From NCBI RefSeq assembly GCF_000189635.1, contig NW_002476571.1, positions 491,957 through 555,956 of the forward strand: a DNA stretch of 64,000 bases. Reading direction: 5' to 3'. Below the pieces are notes generated by a model. It made no database searches. It was not told the DNA's origin and was given only the letters and a program-made list of their open reading frames with translations. Made by a program: the position numbers and the translations under genes. Source of the DNA: Tetrahymena thermophila SB210 (taxonomy: Eukaryota > Ciliophora > Oligohymenophorea > Hymenostomatida > Tetrahymenidae). Of this stretch, positions 12,704 through 26,205 are shown one piece after another (the first letter of the stretch is position 1; each line of letters opens with the position of its first letter).

Positions 12704-15700
12704 TCATTCTATGATTGTAGAGATTTTATTGAACCAAATATTAATACAAAGATTGTGATAGTGCTTTCCTCTGTAATGTACTCTTGTATCGTTTGCAACT
12801 CCTAAGCATAAATTACATATAAATTCATTTAAATGCAAGTTAGATTCACGATTTACAATGTCGTTTATTATTTTTTCTCTTTACTCTTAAGTTAGCTCTT
12901 CTGTGAAGCTGAAATTCTTTTTTTATAAGTTTAAATCATTTTAAATTAAAATAAACAAAAGAAACTAAAAATTGATAAACTTATCTTTTCTCATTTAATT
13001 CAGTATTTTAATTCATTCTTAAAAATAAAAAATATTTACCTTTTTAACTTATTCGAAACCTGTATTAAATTGTTTATTAAGTATTAAAATATTATTTGTG
13101 ACTATCTTTTCCAAAATATCGAAATCAATTGACTGAGAACTCAAAGAAATAGATATTTTACTATATCTCTTTCCATGGTACAAAATTTGAGTTGAGGCTT
13201 TTAAAAAATAAAAAAATATTATTAAAAATGATGGCATTTTAATAATCAATTAAACTCTTGATAATTTAATCCAAAAATGACTAAATAACTAATCTAAATA
13301 AATCTTTAATACATTTTATTAATTATGTAAATAAAGCAAATACCTTTGATAAAGTCTGTGAATTGCTTTTAGGAGACAATTTATTACTTTACCTATGTAG
13401 GTAATGAATGGAATTATTTCATTTTAGATTCAAACTATTAAAGCTCCTTTTAGCAGACTTCCTAAACTTAATAGAGTTTTTGGACATAAGAAGAATAGTT
13501 ATTATCAATAGTTGTGGTTATAATCATGAAATCTATGGCTTCATCTACATCTCTATTTTAATCGTGGAGTGTTTAGAACTGTTTAACCTTTTTTAATAAC
13601 AAAAACGTTAAGCTAAATACTTAGTTAATAATTAAATTTTTACAAAAATCAAAGCATTTTCAAGATTTCTAATTCTGTCATATATCAAATGGTTGAAGCA
13701 TTTTCCTTCACAAGCAATAACTTAGTAAACTAATGACATCATTTCGGCTTTATAGTCCTTTTAAGATTCGATTTCATCTATTTCTTGCTTTAACTAATAC
13801 ATTTTATCATAATTTTAATCATTTTTCGCTTTTTTTCTTTATTTCTCCAAGTCTTCAATTTTATCTAATCCCTTTTTAATTTATTTTAACTAATTCAGAA
13901 AATATAAAATAAAATTAAATTGGTACTTCTCTGATAGCGATCAATTTCTCAAAGTGTTAGTAGAGACCCAACGAGTCGATTTCTTGTATTAAATCTTCAT
14001 AAAATTTGTTGTCTACGTAGTATCTTTCATCGTTTTCATACACTTTTCTCCAATATTCTCCTTTATATATTTATTTACCAACATTAAACTAAGGAATTTA
14101 ATTGAGTTTTTATTGCTTCTGCTTTTCTAATTCCAATTACTACAATCTTTTTCTCTCTTCTTCTTCTTATTTTTTCCTTTCTTACTCTTTTTTTTGCTAT
14201 TCTGCTTTCTATTTAGCGCTCTCTCCATAATCCAGAGCAGTTATGTCAAATGTATTCATTTCAAACTCTTTTAAGCTATAAATATATTAATTAATTAATA
14301 TATAATTGTTTAAATTTTAATATAAGCTTACTCCATTACTTTAGGTTCTTATTTATGTGTTTACTATTAAATTTACTGCTACTACTATTGTCCTTATTGG
14401 TTTTATTATGTTGGAGCTTCTGCAAAATCTTCAAAATCTTCAAAATCTTCAAACTCATCAAATTGATTGGCATTTTATTGTTACTGTTATTATAATTATT
14501 AAGGTTCTTTTTATTAATTTATTTGATCATTGCCTTAAAAATCACCAAAGAGGTCATCATCATTTTAGTCGTTGTATTAAGAATTTACTTATTAAGGATT
14601 ATTTTAAACTTAATTATTCTATTATTAAGGTTAATAAGGAGCTTACTCAAAACCTTCAAAAAGGAGGTCATTATTATTGAAAACATTATTGGCTGTATTT
14701 TAAGTTTAAAAGATAGTTTAGTTATTTTATGGCACATTTAAAACTTATTAATGTTTATTGCTTTGTTCAAAATCACCAAAATCGTCATCACCTCCTAATT
14801 CTGCTTGGAGATCATCTTCAAAATCATTTTTCTTTTAATTTTTTTTAACTTTTAAGTTTCTTTCAAAGTCAAGAGTAAGTGTGTCTGCTTAGCTACTTGT
14901 GTGGTCTCCTTAGTTGTTGTCTTAAATGCTTGACGTAGCTTTTGCATTATTTTGGGAAGAATGGTCTTCAAATAAATCATTTTAATGATTCTTTTTATTT
15001 GGATTTAATTTAGATTCTTGTTAACCTTACTAAGATAATTCATCTTATAACTAATCTTAAGGTTGAAGGTCATTATCAACTTGTTAGTTTTATTTAATAA
15101 TTGAATCCCAATCAAGCTCATATGCATGAATTGGTTATACAACTACCTTTTCTTATTGTTTTGACTCTTAAAAATCTGCAAATTCTCCAAATTCTTCATC
15201 TTCAATTTTATTTTGAACTTACACGTTTGACTGAGGCTAAACCAAGTTTGTAGGTTGTTACTAAACTTATTAAGTACTTTGATTTTAGAACATCTTATTT
15301 TTATCTGTTAAGTGATCAACTTTGTAGTCATCAAAAAGGCTAATCACATTTCCAATAAGCTCTTTTTCAATTTCAGCTCCTGATTTTTTGACAGTTGGCA
15401 ATTAAGAATTGAATAAAATGTTTGCCTACTATACATTAACTTGAGTCTATGCATTAAAATTGTATTACTAATCTGAGTGGAAACGAATATTCTAATTTTA
15501 TATTTATTGTTGTTGTTGAGTTTATTATTGAATTAAATTTTCTGTTTTAATATCTTAAAATTCTCCAAAATCATCTTCATTTTGATTGTCATCATCACCA
15601 AATAAATCCTAGTTTTTTTGATGATTTTATTACAGATTTGGTATAATATCTAAAGGCATATCCAAAACAGATGTCTTAGGTTAAGATTCTTGAGCTTTTT

Positions 15701-17859
15701 ATTCAAGTTCATAAAATGCATTGTATTTTTTAAATCCTTCTTGCTAAGCATTTTAATTATTTGGTTAATTTTATGGTTAAATAGGCACATTTGTGTCTTA
15801 AAAATCTCCAAAGTCATCACTGATTTTTTATTATGCTGTTTGATTTTAGATATTATGAACTGCAGTAGGTAAGGAGGTTTATTAAACTTAGTTAAATGAA
15901 GAAACGTGAGTAGCTACTTATGGCTAAGCATCTGTAAATTCCCCAAATCCATCACTTTTCTATGCACTATTTTAAAATTAGCTGTGGACAACTTTTTCAT
16001 TCTACGCCTAGTTTGATGAACTGTTGTTTTATATTGCTCCAGATGCTGTTTCAAAATCTCCAAAATCGTCACTTTATTTTTTAGTATTATTATCCTTATC
16101 TTGCTATGTGATTTATGTGCTTCCAAATGCATTTTATAAAGCTTGTAGGTTATTTTATTAGAAAGTTTAGTTAATGTTTGATTACTATTGCTCTATTTAG
16201 TTCGATTGCTAAACTATGTTAGTATGAGACTAAAAATGTTGACTTAAACCTTGCTAAACACCCTAGCTAGTGTTTGGTAAAACGGTTTGAATTCCATTTA
16301 ATTGTTAAGCTGTTGTTTAAACTGTGGTAAAATCACCAAATTCATCACTATTCTGTTTTACTATTTTTGGCTACTATTATTATAAATTTGGAGCTACTAT
16401 ATTTTATTAATGATTTTAAGCATTTAAAGCATTCAAATTGTTGATGGTCTATAAATTATGTAGACCTGTTGTAGTTTACTAGCTGCTTTAATGACTAGTA
16501 AAATCACCAAAATCATCATCGTTATTTGTTAATTTATTTATCTATTATACTTGATTTGTCACTATTTACTGTTAAATTATTTAAGCTTATTGTACAGTAT
16601 TGATATTTTAAGAGCTAGGGACTGAAGGCATAGTTTAAAATTAATTCTAAATTTGAACAGCAGCGTTTAAATTATTTTAAGTTGATGGTGCATCGTTAAA
16701 ATCCCCGAAATCATCGCTGTTCTTTTAAACTTATTAATTTGGATTTTAAGTTAACTACCAATTTACTTATTACTAACTCAGATGATGAAGATGATTATTA
16801 TTTTGTGCTTAAAAATTAGCATGCTAAACTGTATTAAACTAATTGCTTATTTGAGGATGCTTTTCCTAAAAGGTTTATGCAGATTGAGTCATATTCACTA
16901 AATTTTACTAAATATTTTAGCCTTAGTTTGAATAACCTTAATGCTAGAAATTTTAATGATGTTAATATTAACTAATTGCCTATTATGCAATTTAACCATT
17001 TTAATTAAAGCTTCCTTGCATTTGATGAATATTTTAGACAGTAGAAGCTGTTGAAAAATCACCAAATTCATCTTCAATATTGTGCTTCTATTACAATTAT
17101 GCTGTTAAATTTATCTATGCTTAATATTAAGGATTGTTTAAAGCAGCTTATGCCATTTAAGCTTAATTCTATGCATAAAATTAGTTAATCTATTATGGAT
17201 TCTAAAGATTTTAAACTTAATTTTATTAAAATTATTGATATGCCTAAGATTAATTCATGTGATGAGCTTAATGTTGATAAATTTGAGATTACTAAAACTA
17301 TTATTATTATTATTATTATTATTATAATTGCTATGACTAATACACTTAATATTATTGCTAACTATGATGCTAGTGTAAGTTTGAAATATTTGCATTCTAA
17401 TTTACAACATTTCCATATCCATATTATCCATTTGCATGAATTGTAGCTAAATTTTATTAGTTTTAAGCCTATACGTTAAAATTGTTTGGTGCTGAATTGT
17501 TCATAAACATTTAATTCTAACCTAATAAATATAAAAATTATTCATAATTCAAAACTATTTAAAATAAAATTACCTTATTTTTATGTAGGCTTTTAAGGAC
17601 TTTCGTTGAATGTAAAACCGGAAGGACCCTATAAATTATTAAAGGCATCGTATTTTTTAATTGTGCTAGCGCTCTATTATGTTGAATTATTTTAAGATGA
17701 AGATGAAACAAAATCACCAAAATCATCATGCTACTACTGCTAATTTACGTGATTATTGTAAAATTATTAATTTTAATTGATTTGCCCTGCCATCTAGTAT
17801 GGCGCTACGTATTACTAACCTTATTAATAGGTATTGAAGTGTTGCTAATTATATGACAT
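12704..17859 (-). CDS. gamma-synergin-like adaptor protein with repeated acidic FGDF motifs
   Basis: Seven exons join in phase: 17859-17574, 17521-14332, 14275-13927, 13871-13644, 13587-13344, 13197-13040, 12916-12704 (4668 nt, about 1555 aa). The start MSYNQQHFNTYQQ is the first ATG of the frame. The first ~1200 residues are Gln/Asn-rich and disordered, with about twelve motifs such as HDDFGDF, EDEFGDF, SDDFGDF, EDDFGEF and DDDFGDF. These fit the known consensus (aromatic-G-D/E-aromatic in acidic context) that binds the ear domains of AP-1 gamma-adaptin and GGA proteins. A charged coiled coil (KKEQERKKQEEEE) and a conserved-looking helical region follow. The C-terminus has C1519-x2-C1522 and H1539-x2-C1542 within GKHYHNLCINIW. 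Motif array plus C-terminal element suggest a gamma-synergin/aftiphilin-type clathrin accessory factor at the trans-Golgi or endosomes. The family name is inference; the motifs are seen directly. Confidence 0.75.
17298..17324 (-). repeat. TAA trinucleotide run encoding polyglutamine
   Basis: On the minus strand eight consecutive TAA codons followed by TAG lie in frame inside exon 2 of the gamma-synergin-like gene and read as nine Gln under the ciliate code. Under the standard code this would be a block of stops. Confidence 0.9.
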
Positions 17860-18563
17860 TTGCAATTACTGATATTTTTTTTAATGAGTGATTTGATTAC
17901 AATTAATTAAAAATTAATCAATTTATCTATCTATCAATCTTCGTTTTGATTAATTTTATTTATTTATTTATTGATTTCTAAAATAATCAAAAATTAAATA
18001 TAAATATAAAAAGAGCCCTTCAAATATTTATTTTTTAAATGTAGAGTTAAAACTTTGATTTTCTTTTATGTTGATCAAGTTGAATTCGATTTAACACGAA
18101 TTAAACAGTAAAACATAGAAGAGTCTTAAAAATAAATGCATGATACTTTCTTTATTTATTTGAGAAATCTATTAATCAATTTAAAAAATAGAAATAAAAA
18201 CATATCATATATATTATTTAATATATTATTATTATTATTTCTAAATTACAAATTTTTAAAATATAAATTAACTAAAAAACTAATATTAAAAAAGATAATT
18301 TTATATTTATTTAATAAAATTTTCATTCATTTTAGTGATTAATATAAAGTTAGATATATATATATATTAATTAAATTTGTAAATACAAATTTGGTTTTAT
18401 AATTAATTTATTTAATTTTCACACTTAAAAATGTACAATATTGCTTTTATTATTTTTTAATAATATTAAATTAAATAAATTAATTTTCTTTTTGTTATTT
18501 CTTTATCACTAAAATATATGGAATCAATCAAAATTTAATTAATTCATTCTTAAATTTATCCGT
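17860..18563. other. intergenic spacer
   Basis: Lies upstream of the start of the gamma-synergin-like gene and downstream of the histidine kinase gene. It is extremely AT-rich with a TA dinucleotide run near 18352-18368. An open stretch at 18136-18342 has only AT-driven composition and is not supported as a gene. Confidence 0.5.
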
Positions 18564-20995
18564 TCATTCTAAAAGCTTCATTATTTTAGATCTAAACAAG
18601 TCTTTATCGGTAATGGGTTTTTCAATATAATCATTAACTGCGTATTGAGATGATTTAATTTTCAAGAAATCTGAGCTGTCAGCAGTGACAATAACAATTT
18701 TAGGTTGCTAAATTCTATTTTACATTTATCTTATTTGCTTTGTGAGCTCAAATCCATCCATAAATGGCATTTGAAGATCAGTAAAAACTATGTCATATTT
18801 TTTTTCTTGCTCTTTAATTCTTTACAAAGCTTTCTCTGCATGAATAAACTCTTCCACATCAAAATTTTTATAATCATTTAAGTATATTTTGAGAGCAATT
18901 AAATTGTATTTAGAATCATCAACAATAATAATGTTGTATCTCTTATTCATTTTATATATTCTGTTTTAGATTGAATTTATTGATTTATATTTTTGAGCTA
19001 ATATCTTTGAAGTTAGGTTTGCTGATGAGTTAGACATAATCATTTCTCCTTAATGAGTACTTATTATTTAATCATATTCTCCTTCTTGAGGAATAGTATC
19101 CATTACTTAATCTGTTTAATTTTAATTACTTATTGTCTTTCCTTCTTTTGTTTGTAGTGTCTTACTAGGATTAGGTCTATTCTAAGCTATTGAAGGATTT
19201 TATGACCTTATTTAGGTATTTCCACCTAAGCTAAATCTATTGTTTACTCCATTCACACTGTTAATTTGCTAAGTGGGAGTTTTTTTTCTAGTTTTCTTTT
19301 CATTCTTATATATGTCAAAAGTAAAAGTTGATCCCAGTCCTACTGTGGACTCTACTTTGATGCAGTCATCTGGACCTAAAGCACCAACCAAATTTTTGCA
19401 TATAAAGAGTCCTAGTCCAATACCTTTTCACATGTACAACATTAATACAAAATATTTAACAAATTCTAATAAAAGTTTACCTTGTTAATTCATTTTGTCT
19501 TTGTTGTCAAATGTTTCGTATTCCTTGAAGAGTTTTTTGACAACTTCATCCGACATTCCTGTACCAGTATCACCAACTGATATTCTTACACAGTCATCTT
19601 AATTTACTGCTTTAACTGTGACGAAGCCTTGTTTAGTGAATTTAATTGCATTTGAGACAAAATTGATAATAATTTATTTTAATCTGTTTTTATCGTTATA
19701 AAAAGTTATGTCTTCTACTTATTGTATCAAGTCAATATTTTAAGAAGAACACTAAAATTAAAAAATGTCAAACACTTCTTTGATGCATTACTGCAAATTA
19801 ATCTTTTCAGAAGATAATTTAAGCTTCTTATGCATGATTTAGGAATAATCAAGAATGTCTTTGATCATAAATAGAAGCATTAATGAATTATTATAGATAA
19901 TATCAACATTTTGCGCTATAGATACTATGTTCATTTCTTTAATCTATCCCGTGAGAGAAATAATGCAATTTAGTGGAGTTTTTAGATCATGAGAAACCGT
20001 AGCTAGTAATCTATCTTTATAGGTATTCATTTATTAAAGTTACTGATTCCTTTTTTCTTGAGATACATTCACAAGCAGAACCAACAAAGAAGGCTATTGA
20101 TTCCAAAAGCAATTAACGTACTTTACATTAAAGTAGCTCTACCCATATTTGTAAGTACACTTATCTTCAACGATGTTCATAATTTCAATTTATCCACTTA
20201 TGTTCATGGTCTTTTTTATATTGTGAACATTTTTGCTTTAAGCAAACAACTGCTATTTGATTTTTGAATATAAAGTAAATGAAATCTCTGAAGGATTCTT
20301 TTCTTAGTCAGCCTCCTCTTAAATCATGTATTGAAGTTTTTCTAGAATTTCTTATGATCGCTCAACTTCAAAAATATTTAAGCTATTTTTGTTTGCATAA
20401 TCAATTTTAACATGTTTTTATTATTGAGTCTTGTACATTGGGTTTAAACTTTTTAAAGCTATATTAATTTTAAAAATATGAAAATTATTTTAAACTCACA
20501 ATAATCAGATAAATTACCTGAAGGGAAAACGAATTGACTTTAGTTTTAGAAGGAATTAATACCTGAAATTTCTTCTCTTTTGAAAGAATAACCTTTAGTA
20601 TTATTCAGATCCATTTGTTGACGAGTGTTCTCAAAGATATTACTGAAATTATGATTATTTTCCTAGTAATGGCTTTGATTATCTTCTAGTTAACAAACAA
20701 AAATGGCTGAAGGAATCAGTATATCAAGCAAATCTTTTTATCCTTTAAGTATTTTAATCTAGTTAATAAAATCAATATATTGTGTATTCTCTATTCTTGT
20801 TTCAACATAAAAACTAAAGCATACAATAACAGCAAGTAAATAAGTATGAGTTAGAAACATATTTAATTCATTAAAATTTGTTCCAAATATAGAAGCAATG
20901 CAAGAAAAACTAATTAAAATGCATTTAAAGTACCACTATTCAATGTATCTACAGAAGTGCTTTAAAAATATTCCTATTTGTTTAATAATATTCAT
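18564..20995 (-). CDS. hybrid sensor histidine kinase with C-terminal receiver
   Basis: Three exons, 20995-20518, 20458-19481 and 19423-18564, give 2316 nt, about 771 aa. Two hydrophobic segments lie in the first ~75 residues. A linker of PAS-like size follows, then the dimerisation/phosphoacceptor H-box LLATVSHDLKTPLN with the predicted acceptor near His316. The ATPase domain shows the N box (INFVSNAIKF), G1 box (VGDTGTGMS), F-box region and G2 box (GIGLGLFICKNLVGA). After a polar linker the receiver domain shows the acidic pair (IIIVDDSK), the phosphoacceptor in TDLQMPFMDG (about Asp701), Thr in VTADS and Lys in EKPI. All catalytic residues are present, so it should autophosphorylate and pass phosphate to its own receiver. 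Ciliates are known to have many such kinases. The signal sensed is not evident. Confidence 0.93.
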
Positions 20996-23455
20996 AACTA
21001 ATTAGATTCAAATGTAAGATCATTAATTAATTAATTCTTTTAAAATATTCCTCTAATTTCATATAAATCTCATCTGTAATTTATTCATATATAATAAAAT
21101 AAAAATAATATTTAAAGAAATTCTAAGAAAGGTTATGAAATCGCTAAAATATAATAAAAATATAAATTATTGGCTATTCAATTGTAAAATAACTTTTTTT
21201 AAAGCATTTCAAAACCAATTTTTAATCATTTAATTAAAAAATTATTTTAGTTTTTTTATTAGTAATATAAAATATTTTTAAATTGAAATATTTTAGTGGG
21301 AGATTTCAAGTATTTTCTTAAATAAAATAAAATAAATTATATTTTATTTAATATAGATTGTTTTAAATAAATAAATTCAATATTTTTCCATTAAATCAAA
21401 TCGACTTTATTAGTAATTTAATAAAAGCTATTAATTATACTTGTTTTTTTAATAAATATGTAATAATATTTTTCTTATTACTGTTTAAGAAATTAAATCA
21501 TTGAGAAAAATAATTGCTGCATGTTATGTGATTCAAATTAAAAGAGTTTATTTAGATAGATAGTTTTTAATTAAAATTATTATTGTACCACAGAAAAGCC
21601 AATAGGGATAGGATGTTACATGTTGTTAAGAGTTAAAATCAAATATAAGAGTCTTCAAAAGATAAATAGAAAAGCTGAAAACAAATAAGACAATAATTCT
21701 GTAGACATCAAACTTAATTATTTTATATTCTATTTAATAACAAAACAAAAAATGGTTACAGTTTGGCAGAAAAAATTAGGATTAAAATGAATTTATTTAC
21801 CTATCGTTAAAATAATTATCAAAATTAATCCAAGATATATGCTTAGAAATAAGTTGATGTATTACTAATTATAGATGGACACTATAGAATTTATAAAAAT
21901 CCAGAGCATGAAAACAGGCGTAAAGAACTTGAATTACTGTTTTTTTTGTGATTGAATTATTTTTTACTGCTAGCTCTGAATATCCTTTAATTTATTTTGT
22001 TTCAATATGCCATTTAAATTCTAGTTCTACATAAATTAATCTTCGACTTATCCGAAATAATTTGTTTCTTTATGTAAAACGGCCTAAGGACTTGATTAGC
22101 TTTTTTGTTCCATGAATTATTATTAATAAATTGATCTAAATACTTTAGTATTAATTAGGTATCTTTCGGTTACTTAAATTTACAATTTATTTATATAAAA
22201 AATATGTTTTTTATTCTATAAAAGACTATATTTATTCTAATTATTTGTTTCTTATTAATTATATCAAAAAAACATTGTTTTTATTTAATTTGATTACATT
22301 TAAATTATTAAGAGCAAAAAGATAATCAAAACCAATCATAATCATTCAAACTATATCTACTGTTCTATAAAAGCAATAAGAGTATAAACAACTTTTAATA
22401 ATTAAAAACATATATATATATATAACAATTTATTTAACTTACAATTTTCATTTTCAATTTTATCTCTATTGATATTTATTTATTTATCTGTTCTTCTAAA
22501 AATTAGTGTTTTTAAAACAACCTGTTATTTAATCTTGCAAATTAATTTATATAATTTAATTTTAATATAAATTTTTGTAGCTTTTTAAAGACAATTCACC
22601 TTACAATATTACTAATCCAGAAATTAAAATATCACCAACTGTGTTGATATATATGATGATATTCCATTTAATTTTTATGCCTTTTTACTAATTTTTTTCA
22701 TTTTATATTTTAATTGTTTTTATCATTCTGTTTTTATCAAATTTTAACAAATTTTTGATTACATTTAATGCCTTTCCTCAAATTTTGAACTAAAATAAAC
22801 TAAAAAAATTTTTATTACACATTTTCGAAAATTTTAAAATTGGTTTTCAAAAGTAAATCAAAAAATAATTATTTAAGATTAAGAGAATACGAGTGATATT
22901 TATTTAAAATAATTTCCATCTAAGAAATTAAAAACAAAAAAATAATTTAAATATAATTTAATTATAAAAATTTACTAATATAATTTTTTTAATGTTGTTT
23001 CTTTTTATATTTTAAAACAAATCTGTATCTCGAATTGAATAAATGATCTATAAAGAACTAAAAATTTTTACCTAAAAGTCAATATTTATAAATTTTTACT
23101 AAACAAAAAGATATTCAGAGATTAGCTATTACATTTTTTTTATTATACCAATTTACTTTTTAATTAGAAATCGTTTATTTCAAGCTTAGAATATAATGAT
23201 AAATTATAATTATTTATTTGAATAATAAAAATAAATAAAAATTATTTTTGATGTTTTTTTAAAAAATAATTTATGAACACTATTAAAATAAAATATATAA
23301 TCCATCTATTATAATAAATTCATTATTTAAATTAATTTTATATGGGATTAGCCTTTGGCTTGACAAGTAATTTATTGCTTTACTAAATGATTCTATTTTA
23401 TAAAAAGTAAATTTAATATTCTATTAGAAAAAATTTTAATTGTTAAATAAGTAAA
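20996..23455. other. long intergenic region
   Basis: About 2.5 kb of very AT-rich sequence between the histidine kinase start and the EF-hand gene stop. It has short TA runs near 22409-22422. I see no supported gene, RNA or repeat. Confidence 0.55.
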
Positions 23456-24800
23456 TCACCTTGGCATTTTAGGGAATCCATTTCTTGTGTTGACTCCACT
23501 TTCATTATTAGGTATTTAATCAATAGAAATGTCTGTTTTATAAATTAAAATATTTGTAAAATATAAATTATAAAAAATAAATGTAAAATTGATTAATTAC
23601 CATTTGGATCTTCTCCTTTTTCTATTTTTTCTTATCTTTTATAGAATATTAACTGCTTTTTGAAAGACTTTTTTATATCAAGTAAAATATTTCATTAAAA
23701 TAAATTCTAAAAGTTAAAATATATTTTTTCTAAATGAATTTGTATTAGTTTTATAATTTGAAGCACTCATTTATTAATAATTTAATTAATAAAATTGACT
23801 ATTTTTAAATTTATTTGATAATTATTTCTCACATTTTAAATGAATTATTTGATTCTAAAATATTTTACTCAATTTAAACTATTTTATTTCCTATGATTAT
23901 TTTTGCAATTAAGCAAGTAAAAAGGTTTTAACTATAAAATCAATTAATAATTACTTATAAAATTTTCTATCCCTTATCCTTTTTTTCTTTGTTCGAACTC
24001 ATAATGGCATCTAAATTAATAAGAAAAGAATGAATTTAACTCAACTCACAAAAAAGATGTATATTTTATTTAAATTTACCTAAAATTTTTCTTCTTCTAT
24101 ACATACTAACATTAAGCCTAAAAGGAACTATTTTATCCATTTGATTATCAAATTATCCAGTGCTCATCTCTTTTTGTTTAATCATAGTTATATTATTTAT
24201 GATTTTTTATTGCTCATTAAATTAAAGTTACTTTTGAAGAAATCAAATATTGCTCCTTTCTCTGACTCATCTCCGCCTCCTTTATTTTTATCAGTTTTCT
24301 AAACAGAACTCATAATAGACAGAAATTCTTTGAATTCAATATCACCAGAACCATCTTCATCAACTTATTTTATTAATTTCAATACTTCATCTCTATTTTA
24401 AGCCAAGCCTAAAGCAATCAAAGGATCTTCTAATTCTTCAACTCCAATACTACCTAATTTAATAATGATAATTTAATAAAAATGTAAAGATAATTTAATT
24501 CTTTTAAGTCTATTAATATTTCTTCCTTTTCATTATAATAAATCATACCTGAGCCATCGCTGTCTAAAGATTTAAAATATTTTCTCAAAACTAAAATTTC
24601 TTCATCTTTAAAATCAATATAATCTTCTTTTCCATGAGTTTTCAACCATTTTCTTTCATTATATGATGATTAAAACTTTCAATTTATATTTGTAAAATAA
24701 ATTAATTTGGCTTCAAACTGCTGAATCTTACAACAAATTTAGACTGCTTGTATGTGATCTTATTATTTTTCTTTCCATCCTCATCTTTATCATCGCTCAT
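23456..24800 (-). CDS. two-EF-hand calcium-binding protein
   Basis: Seven small exons join in phase: 24800-24732, 24675-24549, 24453-24232, 24169-24080, 24010-23955, 23667-23601, 23532-23456 (708 nt, about 235 aa). Two consecutive canonical EF-hand loops are visible: DSDGSGSIGVEE (about residues 61-72) and DEDGSGDIEFKE (about 97-108). Both have Asp at positions 1 and 3 and Glu at 12, so both should bind calcium. The rest is a basic C-terminal tail with several Lys/Arg clusters (MYRRRKI, KEKKDKGQK). One intron splits the first loop codon for Gly66. It is longer than calmodulin's half-molecule and shorter than calcium-dependent kinases. A calcium sensor of cilia or cortex is plausible but not shown. 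The 287-nt intron before exon 6 is the least certain junction. Confidence 0.85.
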
Positions 24801-26205
24801 TTTACTTTATCGAGTTAGTTAGCAAACTAATTAAATTAGCTAGTCTTTGTTGTAACTTTTAGTTATTGATTGATTGCTTGCTTGCTTGTTAAATATAAAT
24901 AAGTTTTGAAATTTATAATAATTAAATACAGATTATTTCTTTGATAATAAATAATACTTCTATCAATTATTTTATGAAGTTAATTAACTAATTCATTTTC
25001 ATCTAAAAACTATCAAATTGGATTTATTTACTAGATGATAGACTATGTTGGTTAGTTATAAAAATAGTTTCAATCTATCACATAAGCCATCGATTTTCAT
25101 CATTAAAAAACAATTAAATAACCATAACATCATTTTATTAAATGCAAATTATTAATGAAATTATAATTGATAATGAGTATTTTTTTTATGTTTTACATCT
25201 AAAAGCATGAAATTGGTTTTATTTTTAATTCTATTATCTTAAAAAACAAGTATTTTTCATAAAAATAATGATTGAATATCAATTACTGTATAACAAATGT
25301 TATATATCAGAATAAATCGATCAAAAAAAAACTTAAAAATGAAATAATTTTAAATAAATTACAATTGAAGTTTAGCTTTAAATTAATTTTATTTTTGATT
25401 TGTAAATATTTAAGTATTTTGAGATTTTTTCAATAGTTCTCAACTTTTTTATTTTACTTTAAACTTCTCAAGTTAAATTTATTTCAGAAAAATAAATAAT
25501 CATTTTTTCAGTAATATCTCATTCAAATTATGTATTAGTTATAATTATTTCATGCTAACAATTAAGTGGTCAATAAAATAAACATTCCTTTTAATTTTCT
25601 TAACAGACTTTTTACTTTTTACTATTTTTTAAAAATGATATCTAAATAACCCATAATTATTTTAGTTTTAAATTAATTACTTTTTAAAAAATTAAATTAT
25701 CTAATAGAAAAAATATTTTTATGAAAAACTTTTTTTTGTAAATATTTTGTAACTTTTAAGTAGAAGATAACAAAGAATTTTAGTTTAGTATTTGTACTAT
25801 ATACCTTATTTATAATGAAGCTTTCTTTGATTGTTTTAAATTTACGAAAATGTTGATATAAAAATGACTTCCTTGATCTATTGAATAAAAAATAATGAAA
25901 GTTATTTAACTTGATGGATAAAAAATAATTCAAAGCTATACTATTCGTTTAAAATGATTATTTGTTATTGAATATCTTGTTCATTTTATAACTTATACAA
26001 TTTTCAAATGTTTTAAAAATTAATTAGTATTTATTTGATGAATTTCGCACTTATGATTAGAATTAAACAATTAATTAATAAATTTTGAAATTGTGAATAA
26101 ATCTATTCATTAAAAGATAAGTTTTTAAAAAGTAATAATTTCAAAATTTTTTATTATTTATTCATTTTAAAGCAACAAAGGATATAAAAGCATTCATAAA
26201 GTAAA
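24801..26205. other. shared upstream region of divergent EF-hand and IFT43 genes
   Basis: AT-rich non-coding sequence lying between two divergently transcribed genes, so it should hold both promoters. An open stretch on the minus strand (25697-25933) lacks any recognisable domain and I do not call it. Confidence 0.5.

Noticed and set aside
13198-13237. Signal-peptide-like start (MPSFLIIFFYFLK) suggesting a separate small secreted protein at 12704-13237
   Set aside because: The stretch falls in a GT..AG intron whose removal joins the upstream FGDF-motif gene to the next exon in exact phase. The C-C-H-C end is therefore better placed in the large gene.
14357-14741. Plus-strand ORFs with LQNLQNLQ repeats
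   Set aside because: Antisense shadow of the FGDF-motif and acidic DF repeats of the minus-strand gene.
18136-18342. Plus-strand open frame rich in Leu, Ile, Asn and Lys
   Set aside because: Pure AT-composition product in a spacer, no homology signal.
25697-25933. Minus-strand open frame of about 78 codons
   Set aside because: Composition is AT-driven Lys/Phe/Ile with no recognisable domain. With only TGA as stop such frames are common by chance.
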